This document shows positions 18,201 through 26,600 of a stretch of 32,936 nt of DNA, piece after piece. Under the pieces are notes generated by a model. The model saw only the letters and a list, made by a program, of their open reading frames with translations. It had not been told where the DNA came from and made no database searches. Every line of letters starts with the position of its first letter. The stretch's first letter is position 1. The translations under genes were made by a program, and so were the position numbers. The stretch covers positions 1-32,936 of the forward strand of contig CALEAC010000067.1 in NCBI GenBank assembly GCA_937944095.1, written 5' to 3'. The DNA is from an uncultured Saprospiraceae bacterium (GTDB lineage Bacteria > Bacteroidota > Bacteroidia > Chitinophagales > Saprospiraceae).

Positions 18201-21200
18201 TGTATGTCCTGTTGCTGTCACTGTAGAATTGCCATCAGTAATGGTCCAAATAGCAACAGTACCTGAGCTATTCTCGAAGTTATATATAGTTCCGGTCGCT
18301 GTACAATTCACGACTATAACATCAAAGTCAGGTGCTAAGAAATCTTCCGAGTTATAAGTGTCTGTAATCAGATCATAACAATCATTATCTAGGGACATGG
18401 ATACAGTGAACTCACCACTTGGGATTAATAAGGATACATTATTCCCTGATAAGTTGAATGTCCCATTGTCTGTAAATATCGTCCAACTTGCATTTGCAGT
18501 TGTTGGATTAGTGAAGCTGAAGAAGTTGCCAGATGAAGTACAGCCTAGCAATCTAACGTCAATTTCAGGATTCAGAAATTCATCAGTTGAGAAGGTTGCT
18601 TCTATAGGACCGCTGAAGCAATTATTATCAGTATCCATGATCACAGTAAAATCTCCAAGTATAATCTCAAAGGTGATGTCAGGCCCGCTTAATTGCTGGG
18701 TGTTATTATTAGAGTCTATGATGCTCCAAAGTGTCGTTCCGCCTGCTGGATTAGACGCCATATAGGTATGCACTCCAGACTCACATGAAACGAGTACGAC
18801 ATCAAAGTTATAATCAGTTACAAGATCAGAAAGGTCAATAGATCGGGTTAGATTACTCCTATTGCATAAGTCATCAGAACTAACACTTAGACTCACCTCT
18901 ACGATACCATTAGCGGGTAGTTCTACAGTGAGGCTTTCTCCTGTAAAAGTATTACCATTGATGACCCAATTGCGTTCAAATCCATCAGCACCTACAGTGA
19001 TATCTTCGAAAAGTACTGTTATTCTATTACCGTCACATATGGTTGGTATCGCTCTGAAATCAGCTCTGATATCAGAAGGATTGACGTAGTCAAATACTTC
19101 GAATTCCATCGTGATTGGATCTGAACATCCATTATCTGGATCCATCGTTACAGAGAAGCTGTCAGTATCAATCGTTGCGGTAACAGTATGGCCAGATTCA
19201 GAGACAGAGCTATTGCCATCCACGATAGTCCAATCTACGACTGTCCCGCTATTATTTATAAAATTGAAAATATACCCTTCCTCTGTGCAGGCAACGAATT
19301 CTGCTTCGAATGATGCGTCTCTATAGTCGTCTGTATTGAAATCACTATTGATTGGGTCATAACATTGGTTCTCAGGAACCATTCTGACTGAGAAGGGCCC
19401 ATTAGGTATAGTCACCGTAACTAGGTTGCCTGAAAACGATTGAGCGCCTGAGCTAGACTCTACTGACCAATTTGCTGTATCGCCTGTCACATTAGTTAAG
19501 ACAAAAGTGCTGGTATTGGCATCGCAACTAATTAATCTTATATCGAATTCTTGTCGCGCAAGATCTGAGAAGCTAAAAGTTTTCGTTGCTGCATCCTCAT
19601 AACAAGTATTATCAGTATCCATGGTAATAGAGAAATTGGCATCTCCATTACTATTATAGAAAATTCGAAACTGAGCAACTGTGCCTGTAGCTGATTCTGG
19701 CACAACAGTCGAGCCTGACTCAATAGACCATTCCGTATCTCCACCAGCAGGATTCGTGACGATGATATCAAAATGCGTAGCTGTACAATCAACTAATTCC
19801 ACATCAAAATCAGGTGGATTTGCGAGGAGGTCAGACAAATTAATAGTGCGCGTTAGTTTACTTTCACATCCTTCATCATCTACTTTAGAGAAGCTTACTT
19901 CTACTAGGTCATTTTGATTAAATGTAAATTCCACATTTTCACCAGATGCTGATTGACCATTTATTATCCAATCTGCAGAATAGCCCTCTGCACCAACCGT
20001 TATGTCTTGGAAACGGATTGTTACATTGTCGCCATCACAGGCAATTGGAATAGCTCTGAAGTCAGCTTTGATTAATGCTTGGCTACCAACGGTAACAGTG
20101 AGGTCTCTTGTCACTATACAGCCATCTGAAGCTCTGATTGCTTCTAAGCGTACAGTGTAAGTGCCTGGCCCTGGATAGGTGAACGTTGGACTTGTTGCAG
20201 ATGACATCGTTGCTGGATCCGCACTCGGAAAATCAAAAAACCATCTATAAGTATCTGCACCAGTTGTATTATTGATAAAGGAAACTGTATTGTCTCCATC
20301 ACAACCACCACCACGTATTTCTACATCTACAGTTACAGGAGAAGTGCAGGCCACGACGTTATATTCGAAGTCTCTCATGACTGTTGACAATAATTCCCCG
20401 TTTCTGTATTCGTCTACACATACTCCAACGAGGTAAGTGCCTAAGATTTCTGGCGTGCCCATAAGAACACCATCGCTGTTAATCGTAAGTTCGTCACTAC
20501 TGCCAAACACGTCGTCTGTACCGAACCCATTATTCCATAGTATGGGGTCATAAGGTGGGCTAGATGGCGCTACAGGATATGGATTATCAATACTTGCACC
20601 AGACGAAGGTGCACAGAGTCGATATACAAGTACATCGCCATCTGGATCTGTCGCAGAATGATTAAAGTCTAGCGTCTGCCCAGAACATATATTGATAGCT
20701 GGCCAATCATTAAATACGGGTTGACTATTACATTCTTCTAATGCAGTGGTTGATAAAAATGCAAAATAAGTTGCCCCCGTTTCTAGAGGATTCTGGATGT
20801 TAGACAAAATGCCATTTCGACAACATCGTTGATACGCAACATAATAGCCTAACTTGTTATAAGGTAAACAGACGATGTCTTTATAGATTGCTTCTTCTAC
20901 GCAAATACCTTCTGCAGCACCTAGGCTGCAATCATCTAATGAGGTATTAAGTATTCTATAAGACGAAATAGGAGCAAATAGCTTTCCTGAGATTCCTAAA
21001 CCTACCTGTAACGCACCGAATCTATCATAAATCCCAATTGTTGCTGGATCATCTAACTCGGCATCACTAGCACCATTGATGCAATCTCTTTGGACAGTTA
21101 GAGTAATCTCATATTTATCATTACCCAGACATTTATACGTCAGGTCCCCACCAACAATATGAGTTGCTGACGATATACTTGGAAGCATAAATGCGACAAG

Positions 21201-21242
21201 TAGCCCTAAAAAAGTGATTTTGATATTTTTTAGAATAAGCAT
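15273..21242 (-). CDS. Giant secreted repeat protein with type IX (type B) sorting domain
   Basis: 1989 residues with a signal peptide (1-26, ending SSA|T). The mature start ATHIVGGDLTYKCLG is common among large Bacteroidota adhesins. A PKD-like domain lies at about 300-390. Residues 393-1130 contain nine ~80-residue modules, described separately. Further beta-sandwich/PKD-like domains follow, for example VLWDFGDD with NPTYTYSEEGVYTVTLSN at about 1570-1640. Residues 1897-1989 are a CHU_C domain (IFIPSAFSPNGDNVNDRL, FVVDRWGSEVFRT, GWDGTFNGEQLAPDVYAY), the gliding-motility/type IX sorting signal. The product is therefore expected to cross the outer membrane and attach at the surface. It is last in an apparent operon with PorP/SprF-like and OmpA-like genes, 22 bases after the latter. 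The ligand is unknown. Confidence 0.93.
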   Translation of the reverse strand: MLILKNIKITFLGLLVAFMLPSISSATHIVGGDLTYKCLGNDKYEITLTVQRDCINGASDAELDDPATIGIYDRFGALQVGLGISGKLFAPISSYRILNTSLDDCSLGAAEGICVEEAIYKDIVCLPYNKLGYYVAYQRCCRNGILSNIQNPLETGATYFAFLSTTALEECNSQPVFNDWPAINICSGQTLDFNHSATDPDGDVLVYRLCAPSSGASIDNPYPVAPSSPPYDPILWNNGFGTDDVFGSSDELTINSDGVLMGTPEILGTYLVGVCVDEYRNGELLSTVMRDFEYNVVACTSPVTVDVEIRGGGCDGDNTVSFINNTTGADTYRWFFDFPSADPATMSSATSPTFTYPGPGTYTVRLEAIRASDGCIVTRDLTVTVGSQALIKADFRAIPIACDGDNVTIRFQDITVGAEGYSADWIINGQSASGENVEFTFNQNDLVEVSFSKVDDEGCESKLTRTINLSDLLANPPDFDVELVDCTATHFDIIVTNPAGGDTEWSIESGSTVVPESATGTVAQFRIFYNSNGDANFSITMDTDNTCYEDAATKTFSFSDLARQEFDIRLISCDANTSTFVLTNVTGDTANWSVESSSGAQSFSGNLVTVTIPNGPFSVRMVPENQCYDPINSDFNTDDYRDASFEAEFVACTEEGYIFNFINNSGTVVDWTIVDGNSSVSESGHTVTATIDTDSFSVTMDPDNGCSDPITMEFEVFDYVNPSDIRADFRAIPTICDGNRITVLFEDITVGADGFERNWVINGNTFTGESLTVELPANGIVEVSLSVSSDDLCNRSNLTRSIDLSDLVTDYNFDVVLVSCESGVHTYMASNPAGGTTLWSIIDSNNNTQQLSGPDITFEIILGDFTVIMDTDNNCFSGPIEATFSTDEFLNPEIDVRLLGCTSSGNFFSFTNPTTANASWTIFTDNGTFNLSGNNVSLLIPSGEFTVSMSLDNDCYDLITDTYNSEDFLAPDFDVIVVNCTATGTIYNFENSSGTVAIWTITDGNSTVTATGHTVTATIDTDSYTVTMDLNNGCSDPLTVTLDNDTFGSISPEVAIEECTDNGAVIILSNGSSSSTTWTVTDANNMTTTVIGNPVSVNVSTESFTIDMIVDNACIDDFSGNYTLSDLLPQVQITNNSPLCLDPAGQEVTFTPSITNNSLGTPAYSWSYTVNSGPVATSNAGSISILLNSGDVVDITLETSFQNGCVVSTREVFTANSSVGTLDIIEDINCDDPDQTVVTLTDVTNITGTEVSSYNWNVNGTISSGPSVEFIVRDQVVNVSLQVLYENGCTSTYSNTFSPEDFTPTLDYDVDLLSCMDSTGIFLFTFDGFVPECMDIESIVWTIDGVTYTGPTVEVELPLNEEIQVGLVVTYTNGLVLDISQSPLTTIDTGDFLIDLPVIIDNNSSDPCNDSLNLFIVDPVTGVIYNWYTDPGFTELVATGTTYMSGLPENFIGTIYVETEITDDCFYGSGQFTLDIQPIELEFNNPYIICPGDTAAIMVTNVNPDQEIEYLWKGGDELISGETTATPVVGIPDNQTEDFFLVLCTSNQFGCTRVDTINFTIGLAMDVPAFTFEPDSCGSFTIHFESDADFPDGVLWDFGDDIGTSNEQNPTYTYSEEGVYTVTLSNNSVFCMGEPYSEDIMVPFGSTIDIALDTLTYEATPVTVTAETSGDPDSIRWCLIDGTEASDIFVGHPLEYSPEQDTVTVVAKITDEFGCSDSDTIVLIRVSNLPSDPSISGDDIVCPEEEFTLSLDFDGDPEDYTYFWEPEECVISGGDTPTALVKATSSKTFSVLITDMASGEDTTVTFDVLVAVPEISIVADNGIPDQEGLPQVCQGSDIELSADPDDPDCTYTWSTGETGSSITVSPNENASYSVTCVNSEGCENSASTDIEVIPPTCSSEDIFIPSAFSPNGDNVNDRLFVRSKFIREIEFFVVDRWGSEVFRTNDQSQGWDGTFNGEQLAPDVYAYCVIATCVNDQEYRHSGNVSILK
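17853..19064 (-). repeat. Second copy of the block with an extra module (A2-B1'-B2'-B3'-B4)
   Basis: 1212 bases encode residues 727-1130. A2 starts ADFRAIPTICDGN at 19064, B1' at 18806 (FDVVLVSC), B2' at 18563 (IDVRLLGC), B3' at 18326 (FDVIVVNC) and B4 at 18089 (PEVAIEEC). Each primed module is most like its partner in the first block. For example B1/B1' share NPAGG and WSI, and B3/B3' share GHTVTATIDTDS. Confidence 0.85.
19065..20066 (-). repeat. First copy of a four-module block (A1-B1-B2-B3) in the giant protein
   Basis: 1002 bases encode residues 393-726. Module A1 starts ADFRAIPIACDGD, B1 at 19808 (FDVELVDC), B2 at 19547 (FDIRLISC) and B3 at 19310 (FEAEFVAC). The same order returns in the next 968 bases. 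Confidence 0.85.
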
Positions 21243-21264
21243 ATTGACGATTCTGAGGAGTCTG

Positions 21265-23694
21265 TTAATTAATTACCTTGACACGGAATACTTCAGCTTT
21301 TCTTTGTCTAGAAGCATCTACGCTATAGATGGAAAGTCTCTTATTATTGTAGGAGTCAGAGATGCTTTTCGGAGCAATTTCTTCACCGAATGAAACCTCG
21401 ATAACTTTAAGTTGACCAGAGTTGATATAAGACATCAGAACACCTCCATTATATGATTTGAATTCATTCTTAACTGACCATATCCTTCTCTGCCCTAACG
21501 CTAGGTTGTACTTATTTGCTGCTCTCGGACTAGCATATCCTTTGAGTGCGACTTCTATTTCATCGCCATCTTGCAATTTGAGATGCAACTTATCTAGAAA
21601 AAGATTAAGCTTGTTATACCCAGTTTTTACTTCGGTTTCGAAGAAATACTCTAAATCATTTTCAGCACTATATTTCGTGTCGCCAATCATCTTTCGGGTG
21701 AATTCCATTTGAAATTCACTCTTTTTAGAAAGATAAGGGAAATAGGTATCTGTATATGTTTTGTTGGTGTTGAGACTTCTTGTTCTAGGGTTAGGCCTAT
21801 CATTGTCAAAGTAGACGATGACTGGTAAGTACATATTGAGATCGAATAAATCTTTCTTAAGGTAAATCTCCTTTTTGATTTTACCACCTTCGACATCTAA
21901 AGCCTTGAAAGTCATTGATTCCGAGATATAGCCTGGTCTAGCGACAACAAGCTGGTATTCCCGGCCTGCTGTAACTTCGAAATGAAAATCATTCGCAGCT
22001 AGATTCTTAATGACGACTGGATCAAGGTCGGGATCTGTTAAGTCGTATAGTGTGACTGTAGCGCCTTCTAATGCTTTTTTCGTATCGTCAGCAAAGGTTG
22101 TGACATCGAGTTTTAATTCGTTAGGCGTTAGGAATATTTTCTTGACGATTTCTGTTTTGTCTTCGCAATCTTTTAATGAGATGCTTGTTGTGTCACTTTG
22201 GTATCCAGCTCGATCAGTGATGATTGTGTATTCTCTGGCGCATTTTAGTTTTAGAATATGCTCATTACTGAGTTCATCGAGATTGTCATACAGTACTTCA
22301 CCAGTCAAAACATCAATAATCCTAACTCTACTGCCTGGCAGCATCTCTTCCGTCTGACCATCAAAGACGAGTGTTTTGAGGTCAACGAATAGCTCTTCTA
22401 TATCTACTTGATAGATGTCATAGCAGCATGCTTCGAAACTATCTTCTAGATGTAATGAGCCTGTCCTGTTAGACGATAGATAAGCCTTAGTGCCCTCATC
22501 ATTAACTGTATAGTAGAGGTCATTGAAACTTGTATTCGTAGGTGTTAACAAGTTCTCTGGTTCTGCGTAATTTTTGTCAATGAGCTTCGATTTATAGACG
22601 TCGTAACCACCAAGACCCATATAGCCATTAGAACTGAAGTATAGGTAACCCGAAGGTCCATGGAAGTATGGCGTCGCTTCATCGTAGTTTGTATTAAGAG
22701 ACTCTAGGTTCTGCGGTATAGAATAGGTCCCATCGTTTATCTCAGTGAACCATATATCTAAACCACCTTTTCCGCCTTGTCTGTCAGAAATAAAATATAA
22801 AATCTGGTCTCCAGTTAATGGATCAATATAAATATTGGGATGCGTGCTTGTACTTTCCAGTGCATTTATATGAGCTGGGAGTTTTGTGCCTTTGCCACTA
22901 TCGTCAATGTTTTTGACATAGATCTCGCAAGTGATATCCATTGAGTTTTCATAATTACAAATCGTGTAATACATCACATTGTCTTCTACAGAGTAGGAAG
23001 AATTAGCTTCATGTTGGATAACATTGTTTTTTTTCTTTTTTGCTTTCTTGTCTGAAGTAGCAGGTGTTAGATCAGTACTTGAATCTATGATCTTACTGTA
23101 TAGTCGATTCGGATTATTGTCATCATTATCCTCGAATCTAAGTGATGAGTATATCAATTCATCATCTATTTCTGAAGCTGCGAATTCGGAGTAAGGTGTA
23201 TTAACCTCAGCGCCCAGATGCGTAATAGTAACGCCTTCTTGTGGTGTATCTATTTGTCGAATAGCCCAATCTATTGCTTCTATGTTATTGTATGCTCTAG
23301 ACAGGAATCGTTCCTGACCTTCGCTGTTCTCTGCGATGAACAACTCATAATTCCGACGGGCTGCTTCATAATTTCCTTGTTGCTGTTGCATTTCTGCAAG
23401 GTGAAAAGGAGCTAATGGATAAGCGTTTATAGTATCGTTATCTGTTACAAACTGGAATTCCTTTTCAGCCAACCGATAGGAGTTAAAGGTTTTGGCTGAT
23501 TCAGCAAACTTATATTTCAGATCGATATCTGTAGAATCAAATTCTAATGCAGTTGCATAATAATACATGGCATTGTAGTAATCTTTATCAAGTGTCGCTT
23601 CATCCGCCGCTTTCAAAAAAGCCTTCAGTGTCTGAGCATCAGCATGATTGATAACTATGCTAGTCAATAATATTATGAGTAGATTACGAATCAT
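21265..23694 (-). CDS. TPR / PD40 beta-propeller / OmpA-like envelope protein
   Basis: 809 residues with a signal peptide (1-20, ending ADA|Q). TPR-type helices cover about 25-130 (YYNAMYYYATALEFDSTDIDLKY). PD40-type propeller blades follow at about 155-420, including ATPYFHGPSGYLYFSSNGY and GGYDVYKSKL. Two carboxypeptidase-regulatory-like or Cna-B-like domains occupy about 430-620. The C-terminal OmpA-like region begins VIVYFDNDRPNPRT and holds KGYASPRAANKYNLALGQRR. The usual GHTD of peptidoglycan-binding OmpA domains is replaced by GYASP. Genes of this type accompany PorP/SprF and CHU_C proteins and are thought to link the outer-membrane apparatus to the cell wall; the exact role here is inference. 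It lies 22 bases after the PorP/SprF-like gene and 22 before the giant gene. Confidence 0.88.
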   Translation of the reverse strand: MIRNLLIILLTSIVINHADAQTLKAFLKAADEATLDKDYYNAMYYYATALEFDSTDIDLKYKFAESAKTFNSYRLAEKEFQFVTDNDTINAYPLAPFHLAEMQQQQGNYEAARRNYELFIAENSEGQERFLSRAYNNIEAIDWAIRQIDTPQEGVTITHLGAEVNTPYSEFAASEIDDELIYSSLRFEDNDDNNPNRLYSKIIDSSTDLTPATSDKKAKKKKNNVIQHEANSSYSVEDNVMYYTICNYENSMDITCEIYVKNIDDSGKGTKLPAHINALESTSTHPNIYIDPLTGDQILYFISDRQGGKGGLDIWFTEINDGTYSIPQNLESLNTNYDEATPYFHGPSGYLYFSSNGYMGLGGYDVYKSKLIDKNYAEPENLLTPTNTSFNDLYYTVNDEGTKAYLSSNRTGSLHLEDSFEACCYDIYQVDIEELFVDLKTLVFDGQTEEMLPGSRVRIIDVLTGEVLYDNLDELSNEHILKLKCAREYTIITDRAGYQSDTTSISLKDCEDKTEIVKKIFLTPNELKLDVTTFADDTKKALEGATVTLYDLTDPDLDPVVIKNLAANDFHFEVTAGREYQLVVARPGYISESMTFKALDVEGGKIKKEIYLKKDLFDLNMYLPVIVYFDNDRPNPRTRSLNTNKTYTDTYFPYLSKKSEFQMEFTRKMIGDTKYSAENDLEYFFETEVKTGYNKLNLFLDKLHLKLQDGDEIEVALKGYASPRAANKYNLALGQRRIWSVKNEFKSYNGGVLMSYINSGQLKVIEVSFGEEIAPKSISDSYNNKRLSIYSVDASRQRKAEVFRVKVIN

Positions 23695-23716
23695 TTCTTT
23701 AATTCCACTTTATCGG

Positions 23717-24757
23717 TTAAAATATGGGACACACTTTGAATTTGCCAAGTGGCTTGACATGTCTTATCAAATATCTGACATGAATTTCTGGACCGCCACC
23801 ACCATGCTCTTGTGAGAAATCATCAAAGTATATGTCATAGCTGGCAGCTATGAATAAGTTTTTGAATTCAATACCTAATTTGGGATAGATAGCCTGTCTG
23901 GTCCTATAGCCTACACCTACACGGAACTCAAACTCTTTTCCTCTATTCTGGTTAAGGTAGAAATTAAGATAACCCCCCACTAACCATTCATTGTATGCAT
24001 TTTGTTTTTGATATAGACCATCTAACTGGAGGTCTAGTTTGTCAGTCAGTTTCCTAGAATAGATACCATATAATGATAATCTTACAGGTAGTTGCTGACT
24101 TTCATTCTCATAGAAACGGGCTTTAGGTGTGATTAGATGGAAACCACCTATGCCTAAGTCTAATTTAGTTCTCGAAGATTTTTGCCATCTGTAATTAAGA
24201 CCTAGCGATGATTCTAGAAATCCGAAACGCTCATAATTAAAGCTCTCACCTGAACCGGAACTTGGGTCTACCGTAAAGGTGTTAGGATCCCAATAACGAT
24301 CCCAAGTCAGGTCATCTGGATTAAATCCTCTAGAAGCATAACCTAGTAACGCACCTATAGTTAGTAGATTCCTGTGGTTCAGAACCCTAGTATATGAACC
24401 AGCTAGATTAATATTAGCTAACTGAAGCTTGGAATCTCCTGCTACGTCATAGTTGAAAAACGCACCGGCACCGAAAAAACCTTTTTTGCTTTTTTTAGGG
24501 TATATCTTTCTATCATAACTAAGAGAAAAATTGAACCAAGGAATTGGCACAGGACGCCATTGGTCACGGAGAGATCCCATGATCCTTTCGTCACCATTGA
24601 ATATACCTGTGAGAGCTGGATTCACGGTCACAGGTGCATTATAGAACTGAGAATAATGGAAATCCTGTCCTGAGAGCTCTCCAAATGTTAAGATTGAAGA
24701 AATCACAAGAATAAATACGGATATCCTATCCCTAAGGCTGTTAGGTATAACGTACAT
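23717..24757 (-). CDS. PorP/SprF-family type IX secretion membrane protein
   Basis: 346 residues. A signal sequence (about 1-30, ending GELSGQ) is followed by DFHYSQFYNAPVTVNPALTG, the diagnostic N-terminus of the PorP/SprF family. Alternating amphipathic strands through to the C-terminus fit an outer-membrane beta-barrel (for example FGFLESSLGLNYRW, KLDLGIGGFHLITPKARF). In Flavobacterium johnsoniae SprF is needed for secretion of the adhesin SprB, so this protein probably serves the giant CHU_C protein encoded two genes downstream. It is the first gene of the apparent operon. ATG start at 24757. Confidence 0.92.
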   Translation of the reverse strand: MYVIPNSLRDRISVFILVISSILTFGELSGQDFHYSQFYNAPVTVNPALTGIFNGDERIMGSLRDQWRPVPIPWFNFSLSYDRKIYPKKSKKGFFGAGAFFNYDVAGDSKLQLANINLAGSYTRVLNHRNLLTIGALLGYASRGFNPDDLTWDRYWDPNTFTVDPSSGSGESFNYERFGFLESSLGLNYRWQKSSRTKLDLGIGGFHLITPKARFYENESQQLPVRLSLYGIYSRKLTDKLDLQLDGLYQKQNAYNEWLVGGYLNFYLNQNRGKEFEFRVGVGYRTRQAIYPKLGIEFKNLFIAASYDIYFDDFSQEHGGGGPEIHVRYLIRHVKPLGKFKVCPIF

Positions 24758-25064
24758 AAACTATAATTGTATCCATAATCAATTGAAAATCAATGTAATA
24801 CACATTAATAATGCTTTTGAAAAGAATCATTTAGGAAAAATAAGCATTTTTGGCGTCATCATCACGTATGCATTACGACTGTCTTCAAGAAATCTAGTCT
24901 ACTTTCACCTATATAATTCAATAAATTTAAGCCATGTTTTGGCTCCTAATCATCAGTATTTACCCTTAAAATTGAGCATTAACCGTGCCTAGTAGTACCT
25001 TGTAATTACAGGACATCGTAATTAGCCCAAAGTTCGCAGTTGATAGACTAAACACATCAAGAGT
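24758..25064. other. Divergent intergenic region, no gene seen
   Basis: 307 AT-rich bases lie between the PorP/SprF-like operon (-) and the phosphodiesterase gene (+). A 69-codon frame at 24783-24992 has no convincing protein features and I do not call it. Both promoters must lie here. On the minus strand a TATTTTTC near 24835-24842 is a seven-of-eight match to TAnnTTTG, about 80 bases from the start codon, which is too weak to list separately. Confidence 0.5.
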
Positions 25065-25916
25065 ATGGATCTAACAGAATTTGACATCCAAGGCCATCGT
25101 GGTTGTAGAGGTATACTGCCTGAAAACTCAATACCAGCTTTCCTTCATGCAATAGAGCTAGGCGTAACGACCCTGGAAATGGATGCAGTGATCTCAAAGG
25201 ACGAATTGGTTATCATATCACACGAACCATTTATGTCAGCCGAAATATGTAATGCCCCTTTTGGCGAAGAAATATTGAAAGATAATGAGGCGTTGCACAA
25301 CCTCTATCAATTAGACTATAATGAGATTAAGGCCTATGATTGCGGAACAAAGTATCACGAGCGCTTTCCAAACCAAGAAAGTCTAGCAACCTATAAACCA
25401 AGCCTTCTCGAGCTCATCGAAACAATAAATACTCGATTGTCTAATGAAATCAGCTCCACACTACGATACAATATTGAGATTAAACGCAAAAAAAAATGGG
25501 ATAATAGCCATCACCCAAGCTTTAAGCGATTTGCAGACTTGGTCATCGACCAGATCAGAGCTGCTCAGATTTTACCTCAATCAACTGTCCAATGTTTTGA
25601 CATTGAGACGCTGCAATACTTGCATAAGCAATATCCAGAGGTCGATCTAGTCTATCTGATAGAAGATAAGCTAGATTATAGACAAAACATAGAAGAATTG
25701 GGATTCGTACCACAAATTTACAGCCCTAATTATAAATTGGTGTCAGCAGAGCTCGTTCGATATTGCAAGACACAACAGATGATTCTAATCCCCTGGACTG
25801 TCAATGAGATGACGGATATGGAAATATTAATTAACATGGGTGTACATGGTATTATTAGTGATTATCCTGATCGTCTAATCTCTGTGGTGAGTCGACTCAA
25901 CACTGCCAAGAATTAA
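25065..25916 (+). CDS. Glycerophosphodiester phosphodiesterase
   Basis: 283 residues of the GDPD family, which hydrolyse glycerophosphodiesters to glycerol-3-phosphate and an alcohol. The catalytic H11-R12 pair lies in GHRGCRGILPENS, metal ligands E38 and D40 in LEMDAVISKD, and the second catalytic histidine H53 in IISHEP. The C-terminal barrel strands (ILIPWTVNEMTDMEILINMG, then GIISDYPDRL) complete the TIM barrel. There is no signal peptide, so it is probably cytoplasmic and UgpQ-like rather than GlpQ-like. ATG start at 25065. It is probably the first gene of an operon with the small lipoprotein-like gene and leuS. Confidence 0.94.
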   Translation: MDLTEFDIQGHRGCRGILPENSIPAFLHAIELGVTTLEMDAVISKDELVIISHEPFMSAEICNAPFGEEILKDNEALHNLYQLDYNEIKAYDCGTKYHERFPNQESLATYKPSLLELIETINTRLSNEISSTLRYNIEIKRKKKWDNSHHPSFKRFADLVIDQIRAAQILPQSTVQCFDIETLQYLHKQYPEVDLVYLIEDKLDYRQNIEELGFVPQIYSPNYKLVSAELVRYCKTQQMILIPWTVNEMTDMEILINMGVHGIISDYPDRLISVVSRLNTAKN

Positions 25917-25952
25917 GCATCTTTGTGAGACAGAATTAATACACATATATCT

Positions 25953-26600
25953 ATGAAACTATACACATTAATATTTTTCATGTGCAGTTTGTTTTCTTGC
26001 GCAGAAGGACAAAAAGAGTTGAGCACAGAAACCTTAGAAATATATGACGTCACAGGAACTGAAAATGATAAGAAACCGACAATTCTTAACTACAAAGAAA
26101 TTAAGTTCTATGATGGTGATGGGTACTTGTGTCAGCAAGATTTCTACCAAGTGGATAACACGCTGAAAGGTTACGAAATTATACAAAGAGACGGCAATAA
26201 GGCTACTTCAAATTATTTTTCGACTGATGATAAATTATTAGCGATATATAATATTGAGTTTGATGGTACTGAGATGACGAGAAGAGTCGGTTATGATGGT
26301 GTGACAAAAGAGCAACTGAGATCAGAAAGCTACTCTTATAGTCCAAAGGGTGAGTTATTGAAAAAAGCAATATATAATAGCCAAGGTTCTCTGGTCCGAA
26401 CGTTCGATTTGTCATATGATGAGAATTTGAATGAAGTTGGATTTGTAAGCTATGCTGCTGATGCCAGCAGTACAATCTCAGAAAGTTATCTTATATCTAA
26501 AGTAGATGAATCTGGAAGATGGTTAGAAAAGTGGGGTTACACTGATTCTACGCCTGTATCTTTTCATCGTAGAACATTTGGAAAACACTTAGGAAGATGA
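25953..26600 (+). CDS. Small secreted, probable lipoprotein of unknown function
   Basis: 215 residues I do not recognise. The N-terminus is a signal peptide with a possible lipobox LFSC (C16), although Phe at -2 is less usual. The body has repeating short beta-hairpin-like units rich in Tyr and Gly (for example YDGDGYLCQQD, SYSYSPKGELLKKAIYNSQG, LVRTFDLSYDENLNEVGF) that resemble YD/RHS-like or MORN-like strands. An outer-membrane or periplasmic location is likely. It follows the phosphodiesterase by 36 bases, and its stop overlaps the leuS start (ATGA), so translation of the two is probably coupled. The biological reason for that pairing is not evident. Confidence 0.65.
   Translation: MKLYTLIFFMCSLFSCAEGQKELSTETLEIYDVTGTENDKKPTILNYKEIKFYDGDGYLCQQDFYQVDNTLKGYEIIQRDGNKATSNYFSTDDKLLAIYNIEFDGTEMTRRVGYDGVTKEQLRSESYSYSPKGELLKKAIYNSQGSLVRTFDLSYDENLNEVGFVSYAADASSTISESYLISKVDESGRWLEKWGYTDSTPVSFHRRTFGKHLGR

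Noticed and set aside
17899-18765. Open frames on the plus strand across the giant secreted protein gene (91 and 122 codons)
   Set aside because: They lie antisense to well-supported repeat modules, show no domain or start context, and reflect the base composition of the Ser/Thr/Asp-rich repeats.
17853-20066. Tandem repeats as a CRISPR array or recent DNA satellite
   Set aside because: Similarity is at protein level in ~80-residue units with diverged codons, not short identical DNA repeats with spacers.
24783-24992. 69-codon frame in the gap upstream of the phosphodiesterase
   Set aside because: AT-rich, no recognisable motif, no plausible ribosome binding context; treated as intergenic.
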